In this document: piece after piece, positions 1-12,375 of the stretch
Layout: every line of letters starts with the position of its first letter
How positions within the stretch are numbered: position 1 is the stretch's first letter
NCBI GenBank assembly: GCA_019321725.1
Contig: CM033105.1
Coordinates: 12,289,632-12,353,631, forward strand
DNA: 64,000 nt
Source of the DNA: Paulownia fortunei
Taxonomy: Eukaryota; Streptophyta; Magnoliopsida; Lamiales; Paulowniaceae
Direction: 5' to 3'
Notes under the pieces: generated by a model
Databases searched by the model: none
What the model was told of the DNA's origin: nothing
The model's input: the letters and a program-made list of their open reading frames with translations, nothing else
Made by a program: the position numbers and the translations under genes

Positions 1-205
1 AGTCCAAGATAAGCATTTGATTTCTTTATTCCCTATAACAACCAAAGTGCATAAAAGGTATAATTCGAATTTAATATTTATTTATATATTCACTTGAATA
101 AACACAATCATTAAAATAGCTTTCGAATCAAAGGGATTAAATTTATATTTGATAAAAATTTTAATTTTCCGTTGCGTATACCTCTGCAATTATAGCAAAC
201 CAACA
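1..205 (+). mobile_element. 3' end of a Copia-A LTR (cut by window start)
   Basis: The last 150 bases match the end of the complete LTR at 60012-62120: an AT-rich stretch, then a 'gcgtatacctc...' segment, ending in caaacCAACA. No primer-binding site follows, so this is either a 3' LTR or a solo LTR whose left part lies outside the window. Confidence 0.6.
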
Positions 206-344
206 GTTTCACCAAGAAAGGAAGAAAATTCCAGCAAAACATCCCATGAACTATCTCGGATCAACCCACCTGCTCCAGCAAAGCCTAGAATTCCTTTGGC
301 TGCACCATCTTATTCAATTTGTACCATCCAAGGGGGCTTGAACC
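206..344. other. Unassigned spacer between two LTR fragments
   Basis: This stretch matches none of the LTR copies in the window. Its base composition is more balanced than its surroundings, and the plus strand is open for about 45 codons up to a stop at 356-358. I do not recognise the peptide. It could be filler DNA or a scrap of host sequence. Confidence 0.3.
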
Positions 345-2010
345 AAGGAGAAGGATAATTTTATTTGTCGATGAAGTGGGAACACCTATAACCCATAGGA
401 ATGAGTAGTATGGGCCCAACATTTCCAAAATCCTGATTAGCTACTATTGAGCTTATGGTTTTAACTAATAATCCATGCCATAAGCTTGATAGGAAGATTA
501 GATGATGGAAGAATCGTACTTGCATAGTACTCTTAATTGAAATAGGTTTGCTACTTTACTCAAGGCTAGGTAGTCAGGATACAGTAGTAGGTGTTTCTAA
601 GACTTGTGGGTTTTTAGAATTAATGTGTTGATTCCAAAAAAATTAATTAATAAGAATAATTTATTTATTAAATTAAGTCATAAAAGTTATGAGTCCACTG
701 CTAGCTTAATGATAAACCTAAGGTCACACACAAAACTTAAACATGTTCATTTCTACCCTACAAATTAATCAAAGAGTTGGACTCAATTTTTTAATATAAT
801 TAAATGGAATAAAATAATTAATGCGATCAATTGAACGGGGCTTAAATTAATTTAAGTATCGAATTAATTCAATTAATTGATGTAATCAGTTAATTAACCT
901 AATTAGATTAGATAGTCCAATTGGAATATTTAATTAGTTTATTAAAATAATTAACTAAAATAGGCCTAATTAATTCTTAAAATGAATTAATTTAATTGAT
1001 TGAACCAATTACATTGGGGTTTAATTAATTAATTAGGCCTATGCCCATTTGATGTAGGTTTGTAGGAAGCCCATTATAAAATTGAACTGAGAATTCAATT
1101 CATGAAAAAAGTAAAAAAATAAATTACGAATCCAATTCCAAGAGGTGAAAGACAGAAAAGAAAAATTTTTATGAGATAAAAAAACCTCCTAGGAGTTTGA
1201 CCTTAAAGGTTCAAGCTAGGAATATTATTTTGGAAGGAAGGAGAGTCCAATAGGAAGGGATTTTAGGGTTGACATATGTCATCCTAGCACACGATTAATA
1301 AGATGAGAATTCAGTCCATCACATGCGAATTAAGGCGCAGATTTCATCTATAAATCTGCTGCCTTAAGGTCACATTTTTGTGCTGGAAAATGGCAAGGAA
1401 AAATTGGTTTTTTTCTCTCTTTAAGAACACACATTCATGGAGTTGGAATTTTCTTGGCAGCTCAAGAACACACTTTTTCAGCAGAGTCACAGCAGATTTT
1501 TGGTGAAGAAAAAAATCAGTTTCTGTTGTCCAAAATTCAGCACCAAAATCGTGTCTAGTTTCTTTCGAAAATCTCCACTAGTTTGCCAACTGTTTCACCA
1601 AGTTTAATTCTTATTTTAATGGTTGAATTAAGAATGAAATTTAAACACCTATGAACACTAATTTTTAGTGTCTTCATGTTCTAAACATTTTTCTAGGACA
1701 GAATTATCGAATCAAAGGCTACTAGCATTAGATTTGATTACAAGTGGACATTCAAGGTGTGAATATCGTTAGATGAATAACAATTAGGGGATCTTAGAAG
1801 TGAATCAAAATTCAATTAAAGGGGTTTGATGTGGAGAAATTGAAGATTCTTGTTATTGGCTTTCTAGGATGGGTGGCAAGAAATAAAAAATAAAGAAGTT
1901 GATTTCATGATGTAGTTTTCAAGATTTCTTTAGAAGATAGATAAACCAAGAACTCTTGTTGAAGTTTTTCAAGACTTTTTGATAATATGATCAAAAAAGC
2001 AAAAAATGTT
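345..2010 (+). mobile_element. Copia-A LTR fragment, 5'-truncated
   Basis: This is collinear with the LTRs at 10450-12375, 12655-14632 and 60012-62120. Shared landmarks are a 'ttatttgtcga' start, 'aactaataatccatgcc' near 460, a block dense in AATTAATT (about 640-1050), and a motif resembling 'gcccattaggaggccc'. The first few hundred bases of the LTR are missing. No clear primer-binding site is readable after it, so the right edge is approximate. Confidence 0.6.
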
Positions 2011-3900
2011 TATTTTGAAATCAAGATTTATGAATTATTGAAACTATTGATTCAAAAACTTCAAGATTTGTGAAATCCTGAAATTTTTGAACTGATGGCA
2101 ATAAAAAAATCAAAAGTTGATTCTTGATCAAACAAACAAGTTTAATAATCAATTCTTTCAAGAAAAAAGGTTTTCTTGAAGAAATTAATTTAAAAAAGAG
2201 AGGAAGAATGAGAAGTGGGAACCACCCATTGTGTAGCCGATGTTGGGGCACTAGATTGACAAAGTGGCTGGCGCCGAGGCACGTATCAGTAGGGGCCCAG
2301 TCACCAATGGGTGCTTGGTGCTGGGCATCAACACACAATATATGCTGCACTAGGGGCCTGAAATAGCACCCAACGTGTAGACGATGGGCACCTGATGGGA
2401 ACTCGACTTAAGTGCCCCACTTTATCTCGATGTGCAATTATTGTAGGAAAAAATAGTTTTTGAAATTAAAGTTAAATATCAATTTTATGAAATAATGTTT
2501 TTTTGTTTTTTTGAAAATTTAGAATTTTAATCCCATTTGAAAGAAAATATCGGAAACTTAACATGCTTAAATTCTCCTGTGATGATTATTAGTTAAGCAC
2601 ATTGTTTGATGATCATAGATAATAGCCCAATGTGATTGGTTTAATTTTATGTACTAAATGGTTATTTTGTGTTTTAATTTTAATGAGGCATACAAGTCTG
2701 TCCTTTCTCCAATTTTTTTTTAATGTATTTTTTGTCTCTCTTATGTACCTCCCTTTGAAATTTTTTAAAGGTTTCTTGTAGTTTTAACAAATATAATAAA
2801 AGTAGAACTAGGTTGTGAGATTTATCTTTTTATAATTTGGCGAACATTACAAGAAGATGGAATGAAGACAGAGGAAAAGCGAGGAATGAAGGCCACGAAT
2901 ATAAGGGATACATTTGTGTAATAAATAGGTTTATTTGCCTTTTAATATCACTTTTGATTGACCATTAACCACTATAGCTCGAGTGAATCGAATAGGATTA
3001 CAAGCCCTTGATCATCTCTTTATTTTAGTTAGTATGTGATGTATGTTGTTGTATAATATATGCCTCACTTGAAATAATATATCTTTTTCTTTGGTTGCCA
3101 TCGCTAAGGTAGATAACATTAAATAAGATAATCATAAGATGAGAGACCTTGTATGACAAACAAACCCATGCGTTTGCCTTACTTCAAATTATTTCAAGTT
3201 AAGAACCTTGATTGCTTTAATATCAAGCATAAATGGGCAATATAAGGAATGACTCAATCATCCATGCCTTCCATTACGAGTAGTAGGCATGTGAAATGCT
3301 GCCACACTTAGTCCATTCGCGATAAGTTGTGGAATATGCTAAGTGAGGGTAAAAGCTGTGACCACTACTAGCATGGAGATGCCCATGGGGCAAGGGCTAA
3401 GGGTGTTGGCTATGAATCGTGTGACATACTTTAGTTATCTTATGGATGTTTGATTGGTTACGGGCTCATAAAATTAGGGTGTATGGGAAGAGGTGAGGTA
3501 AAATAGCTTGAGGGATGCATAGGTATGCAATTGCTAATGTATTAGCTACCTTTAAGTTTTGTCATATGATTCATAAAATTGGGGTGTATGGAAAGACTAA
3601 TTAGGCCTCAAGCCCACTAGGAAATTGGATATCCCTCATAGCTATCAAGAGGGTGATGGGATTTGAATAAAATAGTGAGAGACATTTATGATTAGTGGCC
3701 AAATCCTAAATTGATATAAATTGAATGAATGCTTAGTTTTTTCCTTTGCATAGAATAATATGTAACCCTAATAAATCAATTTAGGTTAATCTATACACAC
3801 AAACAAACTTACCAGATCAATCTATCTGAAAAAGATAGATGTTAGTCATCATTGTGTTTAGCTAATGCGTAGAAAAAGGAAGGACAAGTATTGACACGCA
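2011..3900 (+). repeat. Copia-A 5' leader repeat, copy 1
   Basis: This internal non-coding segment follows a Copia-A LTR. From about 2440 to 3830 it is collinear with 14930-16175 and, inverted, with 59072-60011. Shared phrases include 'catggagatgcccatg', 'tttagtccattcg', a pyrimidine tract near 2700 and 'gcctcaagcccac'. No long ORF is present. A GC-richer patch near 2230-2400 resembles patches at 12540-12650 and 14760-14900. It is probably the untranslated leader, possibly with lost gag. Confidence 0.6.
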
Positions 3901-4777
3901 TAAATTGAACTAGAAGGGGTTCTAATTCAAGTTTTCAATTTGTTGAAATTAACCATTAAGGTTTATAATCTTTTTCTCAAGTTATTGGATACGAATATGA
4001 TCTTATCTATGTAAGGGGCTGCACAAAATGATAAGAAAAGAGATATTAAGACAAATGACAATCCTTAAGTTTGCAAATAAAGAAAAGGTTGTTTAATTGG
4101 CTGTAGGAATAGTCCACTTAGCTCTAAATGGAGTTAGGGTAGTATTAGTTATTTATCTTTGCTACATTGGTAAATGATCTATACAACTCCAAATTCCATT
4201 TCATCAAAATAATGTTAGAATTTGGTAATCAAAACAGTGCATACTTGTGGTATGTTAGATTGGGTCATGATTTAAAGAAAGAAGCACAAGATGACACATT
4301 TGCTTGACTTCTTGGACTTGCATAAGATACCAACTTATGAATTTTGTCTTAAGGAAAAGATGCCCAAATCACCATTTGTAGGATAAATAGAGCAAACCAC
4401 TATTTTGGATTTGATCTAAATAGACGTAAATAGTCCATTAAATATTAGTACTCGAGCAAACTATTCTTACTTATTTACTCTAGGTCCTTTGAATTATTCA
4501 AAAAAATTGGACATGAAGTAGGGAATTAAGATGGTTCAATTATTAAATCCATCGATGTGATCGAAGAAGCGAATACTGAGGCGGTAAGTTCACTTATTAT
4601 CTGTTGTAGAATTAGATTGTCTGTAAGTGAATCCATGTTGAGTTTCACTATATTTTTCCTTCATTGGGGGAATATATCATAGAAGTGAGATATTATTATT
4701 AAGAAAAAATGTCATCTAAGTTTGTGCGCAAAATAATATATGAAATATGGTGTGAACCCCTCATAAAAATACCTAAG
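3901..4777 (+). pseudogene. Copia-A gag-pre-integrase / integrase relic
   Basis: Frame-shifted and stop-ridden plus-strand translation still shows the end of the gag-pre-integrase domain and the start of the integrase core, for example 'DLI-IDVNSPLNISTRA' near 4410-4450 (D of the D,D,E triad). In intact elements this protein cuts and joins the cDNA into the host genome. The relic stops abruptly at 4777, where the gypsy-like element 4778-8775 inserted. The reading resumes at 8781 with the linker that precedes reverse transcriptase. It is not functional. Confidence 0.7.
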
Positions 4778-5194
4778 TAATGGGGATAATTTTGGCTGAG
4801 CCCAATAGACATTCACACCCAAGAAGTCTAAGTCACGTAAGAGGCCCAAATCATTTAGAGACATCAGACACTAGCCTAATGAAGCACACAGGCCCACGAG
4901 GCTTACATTATATCAAAGGCCTAAGAGTCCCATATCCCAAAATAAACAAGTATAAACAACCCCTATCTCCAAATTTACAAGGTATGTAATTTTATTTCAT
5001 GCTTTGAGTTAGTACTTATTCTCTCAGATATCTACTGACTTAAGCATCGGAGGGGCTTTCTTGGGACAACCTTAGGGCCTCCTAACCATCTATTCATATT
5101 GTAGGTAGAGAACCCATCTTTAGGAACTGCAAGTTCATAGACATGTGTCGTGGATTCATTGACATATTTTAGCATACAAAAACTAGCAGCATCA
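4778..5194 (+). repeat. 5' LTR of nested gypsy-like element
   Basis: This 417-bp LTR begins TAATGGGG (degraded TG) and ends AGCATCA. Shared text with the second LTR includes 'aggcccacgaggcttacatt', 'tgacttaagcatcggagggg' and 'tcattgacatattt'. The LTRs differ at many sites, so the insertion is old. Confidence 0.85.
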
Positions 5195-5330
5195 TTCCAG
5201 GGCCGTCTATCGAAAATCACTACCGCAGCATTGAGGATAGTGACTCATTGCAAGGATACAGAAACAAGTATTCAGGATGCTCACAAAGAGCAAAGGATTA
5301 ATAGGAACGAAGTAGAGTAGCAGTTGTAAG

Positions 5331-5402
5331 AGCATCCGCCTAGAAGCATTTGCTAAGGAGCATCCGTCGAGAAGCATTCGCCCAGGAGCGTCCGTCCTAG
5401 GA
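5331..5402. repeat. Five-copy 14-15-bp tandem repeat
   Basis: Five units in a row start AGCATCCGCCTAGA, AGCATTTGCTAAGG, AGCATCCGTCGAGA, AGCATTCGCCCAGG and AGCGTCCGTCCTAGG. A related 24-bp unit, AGCATYCGCCCC plus 12 bases, recurs at about 5482-5575. In one plus frame the 24-bp units encode an 8-residue repeat with the core SIRP. This may be the repetitive N-terminal part of a decayed gag region. Confidence 0.7.
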
Positions 5403-6582
5403 CAATCCATCAAAGGTATCCCAGTGATCCCTAGAGCATCCGCACCTATTATCCCAGAAGTATTGCCCCAGTAGTTCGAGGAGTGTTCACCCTAGTGATC
5501 CTATGAGCATTCGCCCCAATGGTCCTATAAGCATCCGCCCCAGCCACTTCAGGAGCCTCAACACCAGTGAGCTCCCATAATGCTAGAACAACAAGTCCCA
5601 GCTAATGGACCCTCAATAGGCATTGCTCATGGATGTTTTCACCCGAACAGCGCTTAGAGTAATGATTCAACATACATCACATCACTCAGATAGTCCTTCT
5701 TCTCAACTATCACACTAGATTCAAGCAGAGAAAGTAGAGTCTAAGAAGAATGAGGCAAGGAAAAGAAAGAAGAAACGACCCTCACCAGTCTTAGAGGTTC
5801 AACCATAATAGTCTACAAAGGCCAATCTACTAGGATCCACACCTCATGAATAAGGAGCTCTAGATGAAGGACCACTAGCTGAGAGTTGATATTTTAAAGA
5901 CCTTTTATTGACGAGCACCCTAACAGGAGTAGTGGCAAAAAGTATTACCCTACAAGCAGAAAGTTATTGTGATGACCAACTCTCATCTTAACTTGAAAAT
6001 AGGAGTCATCTTTATCTATGGCGAGAGAAAAATCCCAGCAGTAGCCACGTCCCTATAACAAAAGTGATGGTGATCATCATAGGAGATTCATGTAGTAGAA
6101 TTCCAGCCAAAACCAAAAGTGCACTCTTTTGGTGATAGAAATAATGCACTCTTCAGATAGAATCCCAGCCGAGCAGGATAACTATCCCTATAATTGGCAA
6201 ATAGAGATCTTGTTTGAGCTTATGTTTGGAGACTAGATCATAACATTGGAAGGCTACCCTAATCTACTAAAGAGAAGAAAGATACTGTGTAAATTAAGCC
6301 TAGACTGAGGTAAAAGAATGGCTCTCCATGCTTCTTCTTAAGAACCTCATGAGCGGAAGCAAAGGGTCTTGCCACATCACGACCTAACTATTCCTAAGAG
6401 ATGGCAACACTAATGCAAACCAGATATTCATGAACATGGAAATATCTAATGTAAGAAGTAAAGGAAGAAAAAATTTTCCTAACACATTTATTAATGCATC
6501 TCCATGGACTTTGCCATTACCAACATGCTCCCTAGCAAGGCAACAAGCCTCATCGCTGCTGGCCTTCTCGCAACCCATGGGT

Positions 6583-7010
6583 ATAAATAAAAGTCCGGCA
6601 AGGTTGGCTTCGTATTGCTCAGGTAAAAATAAAAGCCCCTGCAAGGTTGGCTCTGTATTGGTACGGGGAAAAACAAAAGTCCCGACAAGGTTAGCTTCAC
6701 CCTAGCATAGGCATAAATGAATTTCCTGATAAGGTTAGGTTTGTACTGACCCTGACTTAAACAAAAGTCCTGGTAACATTGGCTTTGCACTAGCCGAGCA
6801 TAAACAAAAGTCATGATAATGTTGGCTTTATGTTGGACCGAGCATAAACAAAAGTCCTAGCAATGTTAACTTTGTGTTGGCTTGGGCATAAAAAAAGTCC
6901 TGGCAAGGTTAGCTTCACACTGGCTACGAACATAAATCAAAGTCGCGACAAGGTTAGGTCCGCACAGGCTTGAGCATAAGCAAAATCTCATAAGTTGGCT
7001 TTGCGTTATC
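6583..7010. repeat. Tandem repeat array, about 44-bp unit, about 10 copies
   Basis: The core 'ataaacaaaagtcctggcaa' followed by 'ggttggcttt' recurs near 6591, 6632, 6676, 6721, 6764, 6807, 6851, 6893, 6938 and 6984, so the period is 41-46 bp. Copies are diverged. The array lies in the interior of the nested gypsy-like element, upstream of its 3' LTR. Minority satellites in the 3' untranslated region are a known trait of plant Tat-lineage elements. Short ORFs here are by-products of the repeat. Confidence 0.85.
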
Positions 7011-8373
7011 CCGGACATACGACAGTCCCAAAAGTGAGAGCTCTATTTTATACTGGGTACCCAATCCCATAAGTAATAGTTTTGTGCCATTTAGGGTGCA
7101 TTACTAAATCTTGCAAGCAAGGGCTTTGCTGCATCTGCAAAAAGTTATAGCATACTGCGAGGAGAAGCAACTATGGAAAAAGTATCACTTCACTTAAGGA
7201 GAAACCCTCAATCTTCATCTTTAACACAGAAGAATTTACTATTCTAAGAACCCTGAGAGCAAGCTATACCCTCTAGAAATCTATATCCAAGTTTATGGAA
7301 GAAGTAGAAGTATAACTCTCCAACAACCCTCCTTATACTGAAGAGGGAAAATAAAATATCCATATCTAGATGAAGGCCTAATTCTCCTGAGCAATGATAG
7401 AAGAGCCAAAACCATATCCACTAAAAAAATATGAGGAGTAGAGAATCCATTTAGAAAGAATGACAAGAAAGTAGGCGAGTAGGAATAACACATAGACCCA
7501 TAAGCAATGACTCTAACGATCCTAGAAAAAATAGAAAATAGATTTCTCTTAGACACAACACTATCTAAGATATCAACATTCATCACCTTGCTATGCGCAA
7601 ATATTGAACCGACGTATAAAAGATCCTCATCGAATTCAAGCGCCTTGTACTATAGCAAATTGGACGAACACTTATGTAATCCTAGAAGTGCATCCGTCAA
7701 CTCTATAGATACTCTCTCAAGATACTCCATAAAAATTGATATTTGCCTAAGCCATTCACTAAAGAAAAAAGAAAGCAGAAGGGAGTAAGTTGAAAAGCAC
7801 TAAAGAAAATGCGACCCGTAAGACTCATGCTCTACGAGTAACCACTCTCAAAGCCTAAAAAGGACCCTAGACAAGGCCTAAATAGCTCGTACAAAGAAAA
7901 AAATGGCTGAAACATAGAAGTTTTAACTGGATCAAGAGAAGCCGCTTGAGATAAAGGTGCCTCGACCGGGCAGAAGAGTTCTAGTTGAGGTACCCCATCT
8001 CAACCAGGTGCCTCAACCATGTGATGCATCTTCTCTCCATCGTGATTGACTTCCACGCACTCTCTACTTAACACAATCTACAAAAAAAAAAAGAGGAGAA
8101 GAGAAATAGGAAAAAGAAAGAGGATAAATGACTGAAATCATGAACATAATTGCTCCTCCTTATGAAAATATTAAAGCTTCACTGCCATTACTCCTTAGTA
8201 GGATGGATAAGTTTTGCCTAGACACTAACGTGTAGCCTCTCAGGCAAAGCGACACATCTTCTCATCGTCCGCTCAAATGTTTCACTCCTGCTGTTGAGAT
8301 ACAACTAGTCCAGAGCAAACTCTTAACTCCCAGCCAACTTCCAAGCCATCGGAGTGCTTGGAAGTTAGAGGAC

Positions 8374-8775
8374 TGTATGAAGGGCTTAATTCTGGCTCAG
8401 CCTAACCATACATTCAGGCCCAAGAAGCCCAAGTAGTCCAGAGACATCAGGCACTAGCCTAATGAGGCCCACAGGCCCACGAGGCTTACATTATATCAAA
8501 TGTCCATAAGACCAATATCCTAAAATAAATAGTTATAAATAGCCCTTATCTCCATTTACAATGTATTCAATTTTATTTCACGCTTTGAGTTAATACTTAT
8601 TCTCTCAAATATCTACTGACTTAAGCATCGGAGGGGCTTCCCTGAGACAACTCTGGGGCCTTCCTAACTGTCTGTTTATGTTGTAGGTAGGGAACCCATC
8701 TTTAAAACTGTGAGTTTGTGGACATGTGTCGTAGATTCATTGACATATTTCAGCATACAAAAAATAGCAACATCA
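8374..8775 (+). repeat. 3' LTR of nested gypsy-like element
   Basis: This 402-bp partner of 4778-5194 starts TGTATGAAGGGC and ends AACATCA. It is followed directly by the second CTAAG target duplication. Confidence 0.85.
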
Positions 8776-8780
8776 CTAAG

Positions 8781-10449
8781 GGTATAGGTTGTTATGCTTT
8801 CTTAAAGCAGCTTATGGAAAATAAGTTAGATGCAAGATCTATCTTACACAAATTTATAAGTATTTAAAAGAATCCATTGGATACTAGTTTTGTGACCCTT
8901 TAGACCAAATGGTGTTTGTTTTGAGAAACATCACCATCTTGATAATGAGTTTCAATTAGATAAAAAAGACTAGGTCATAGAACTTGAAGAAGTTCAAGAA
9001 TCATATTTTTTCTCATAAGAGGCAATGATGCATGAATGGATTATTAACTTCTAGTACACAACCTCCAAAGAAGATCTAAAAGAATCTTGAGGCTGCTTAT
9101 AGGGTGAAGACTTCTTGCTAGAGAGCAATAAGGAGGATCTTCCTTTACAAATTTATCTAATGAATGTATGACATCAACTTGGGAAGATGATAAAGATGCT
9201 AATCAATTCGAAACGGACTCCATGTACTTCAAGAAGGTATTGATCTTGGTGGGCCCATTGAAGAGAATGGTTTCCATTAGCTGTAATTGGGTTTAGAAAC
9301 ATAAAATTGGAGAAAATAGAAAGATGGTGACCTATAAGGCATGATTGGTAGTTAAAGATTACTGTTGAGGAAAATTTTAACAAGATGCTCTACTAAAGTC
9401 CATTTAGATTTTGCTTATCATATTCGTGTATTGTGACTATAGGATAAGACAAATTAGATATAAGGATTGATTTTTCTCCATGTGGATATTAAGGAATAGA
9501 TATATATAAAGCGGCTTAAGGCCTTCATATCCAACGGAAGCAAGCAAAGGGTTTGCAAACTTTAGAAATTCAGTTATGTACACAAAATATACTTTCTGAA
9601 GGTAGAACATTCCATTTGTTAAGTCAATAAAATGGTTTGATTCCCTAGAAAGGCAGATGAGCCATATGTATAAAAAAAGATTAGTGGAAGCATGGTGATG
9701 TTTGGTGTGTTTTCTGTTGATGATGTTCTACTCATAGGGATGAAGTAGGAATGTTTCAGTTATTTGAGACTTGTCATCTACCAAGTTCTTCATGAGAGAT
9801 TTTGGGAAAAATGTCCTTGAGGTTAGGGATCTAGATCTATTGATATCTAAGAGGAAGCTAGGACTATCTTGAATCCATGTGCATAGATGCTTGCATGGAA
9901 GAATCTAATGAGAGATTCTATCTATGAGTCATGGGATTTCTCTTTCAAAGTCTATGTCCCCAAGGACTTTTAAAAAAAGAGAAAGAATGACTCACATACT
10001 TTATGTATCCACGATAAGAAGCATAAAATATATAAATCTATGTACGAGACCTGATATCATATTCTGATTGCCATTAGTAGATAGCAGTCTAATCCAGATA
10101 AAAAGCACTTGAAAGCCATTGAGACTGTCCTTAAGTACTTATGATGCACTAAGGATGTATTCTTGAAGAATGGTTATGGATGTAATTTGTCTATTATTGA
10201 TCGCATACTAGTACTACAATAACAATAAGACAATTGTGCAAGCAAAGAAGCCAAGGTCTTATTGAAGGATCAAAGCAAATACAAATACCAAATGATTCTA
10301 GAAATTGTTGGCAACACCAAAGTGGAATGATTTATCTCGGCTGAAAATATAGGAGACTCATTGATTAAAACTTAAGATAGTATTGAAAGACATCTTCAAA
10401 GTTGGGCCTTAATACAAGGGCAATTATCTTTGGCGCAAATGACAGATTA
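8781..10449 (+). pseudogene. Copia-A reverse transcriptase / RNase H relic
   Basis: This continues the element interrupted at 4777. Decayed reading frames match the better preserved Copia-A copy at 62200-63590: the linker before reverse transcriptase (8900-9000, 'VFVLRN'), the 'KMVTYKA' start of reverse transcriptase near 9330, and the 'MTHILYVS' segment near 9985. The 'EEVQESYFFS'-type linker and several catalytic motifs are broken by stops and frameshifts. The domain normally copies the RNA genome into DNA and removes the RNA strand. No intact frame remains. Confidence 0.75.
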
Positions 10450-12375
10450 TTATAGTAGCACCCAATGAGCTAATTACTCTATGGCTTTGATCTTAAACAC
10501 ATTTTGAGTCTAGGGTTCATTAAGATGGGATATCGATAAGCCTAATAGACTAGCACATATGATTCATAATCAAAAGGAGGATGTCTCATTCCATAAAATT
10601 TAGGTTAGTGTTGCTAGTGCAAGTGTCTTAGTGCTTATTAGGGAATAAGTACACTGAACAAGCCAATTTGAAAATTTCAATAAGAAATATTATTTGTCGA
10701 ATGAGAACTTTCTAGTTACTATAGTGCATTAACTAGTCCTTGAACTTGAGGCACCAATATAGCCTTATGCATGACATCATACACTTTGATGTATTTCCCG
10801 ATTGCATGACAATCACAAGAGGTTTATGTTGGGTGTATAGTCTTCATGTATGGAGGTTAATAAGTGACCAACAGAGGATCCATCACCTATCTAGAAGAAT
10901 AGGTGAATCTCCTATATTTTCATAATCCTTTATACCGATGACATTTATCAAGGCAGGATGAATATTAGATATGAGGTTTTCTAATAATTCATCAAAGGAT
11001 CAATGTGATTTGAAATGGAACCATAGTTATTAAGACAAAATAATATTCATGCCCTAGACTTAATCAAGATATTAGCTGAATTGTATTTGCATGGTACTCA
11101 TAACTGAAATATATTCGCTTACTATTCACCTAAGATAAAGTAGTCATGAGGGACAACAAGGTAATTTCCATGACTTGTGGGGCTCTTGGAACTATGGAGT
11201 AAATCCCAGAGAGATTAATTAATTGGAATATTAATTTATTCATTAAGTTGCAAAAGTTTCAAATCCACTGGTACCTTAATTGTGAACTTCAAGGGTTACA
11301 CACAAATCAAGATGAACAACTTCTAATCTGGAATGTGATCCAAAGGGTTGGGTTACGTTAATTAATGAGGATTAATTAACTTGATGTAGAATTAACTTAA
11401 GGAGTAAATTTAATTCGTTCAATTAATGCTATGATTATTTAATTGGCCCTAATTAATATTAGAGGCTGATGGAGAGTGAAATTAATTAATTGATTGGATC
11501 AATTAATTAATTTACTTCAATTAATTTAAGGAGTTAAATTAATTTAACTAAATAAATAATATGATTATTTAATTAAGCCTAATATGATTGGATGGCCTTT
11601 TTAGAACTAATTAATCAGTTGATTGGATTAATTAATTAAATAAATCTTGTTAATTGATGGAATTAATTAATTAGACTTAATTAAATTAATTAAGTCCTAG
11701 CCCAAGGTTAATGGGCCCATAGGAGAGGTCCTTGGAAAATAAGACAGAATCTTACTCTTAGACAAAAAAAGAAGGAGATATGAAAGGAAAAGGTGCCAAA
11801 CCCTAAATTAATTAGATTGAACCAAGTTGTGTATAAATACACAACACTATGGTCGAAAATTTCATGCTCTAGCATACAAATTTTCAACGCCTCTTGGTTC
11901 TCTGTCCCTCTCAATTCTCCTCTCTAGAAACTTTTCTTTTCCATCAAGAAGGTTCCAAGGCCTCTTTGAAAAGGTTCAAGGTTTTGTTCATATTATTGAA
12001 TTTAAGAATTGAACTTCACCCCTAAACATTTAAAATAAAGAGATTAAGTTCATGAGCAAGGACTCCAGGTTTGTGGATTTGCTTGAAGCGTGGATATTGT
12101 TGAAGGGGATACACTTGGAGCCCTTAGTGAATTTATTTGAAAACTTTTACAAAATGTGTGTGAGGAGAATAAGGAATTTGAATTCCTTCAAACCTTGCAT
12201 CAACCAAAGTGCTTAATTATGGTAATATCATGATTTACATTTAATTTAATTAAGCAAGTAATTCTAACACAAACTAAATAATCATAATGATTTCCAAAAT
12301 TGCAAGTTTATGTTGATATGCATGTACTTAAGTTTTTAACATATGGAACTCATGTCATGATATATGAACCCAACT
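10450..12375 (+). mobile_element. Copia-A LTR (3' LTR of the 345-12375 copy)
   Basis: The start follows the end of pol and a degraded polypurine tract. The body is collinear with 60012-62120 ('caagtacactgaacaagcc', the AATTAATT-rich block at 11340-11700, and a 'gggcccatagga' motif). It ends at '...gaacccaact', directly before TGGTATTAGAGC, a near-perfect initiator-Met tRNA primer-binding site. An LTR followed by a primer-binding site should be a 5' LTR, so it may serve two elements in tandem. Confidence 0.7.

Larger units (their letters stand above)
4778..8775 (+). mobile_element. Nested Ty3-gypsy-like LTR element without recognisable pol
   Basis: Two direct repeats (4778-5194 and 8374-8775) bound a 3.2-kb interior and are flanked by perfect 5-bp duplications CTAAG (4773-4777 and 8776-8780). 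The first LTR is followed by 'ggccgtctat', a decayed match to the TGGCGCCGTCTGTGGGAA primer-binding site common in plant Ty3-gypsy elements. A purine-rich stretch ending 'gttagaggac' precedes the second LTR. No protease, reverse transcriptase or integrase motif was found. Together with a tandem array upstream of the 3' LTR, this suggests a non-autonomous or pol-deleted member of the Tat lineage. The lineage call is inference. Confidence 0.85.

Noticed and set aside
5032..5413. Minus-strand ORFs across the first gypsy-like LTR
   Set aside because: They span the LTR boundary and the short tandem repeat and match nothing coding.
6384..6814. Overlapping ORFs of 86-107 codons on both strands
   Set aside because: They follow the period of the tandem repeat array and carry no motif.
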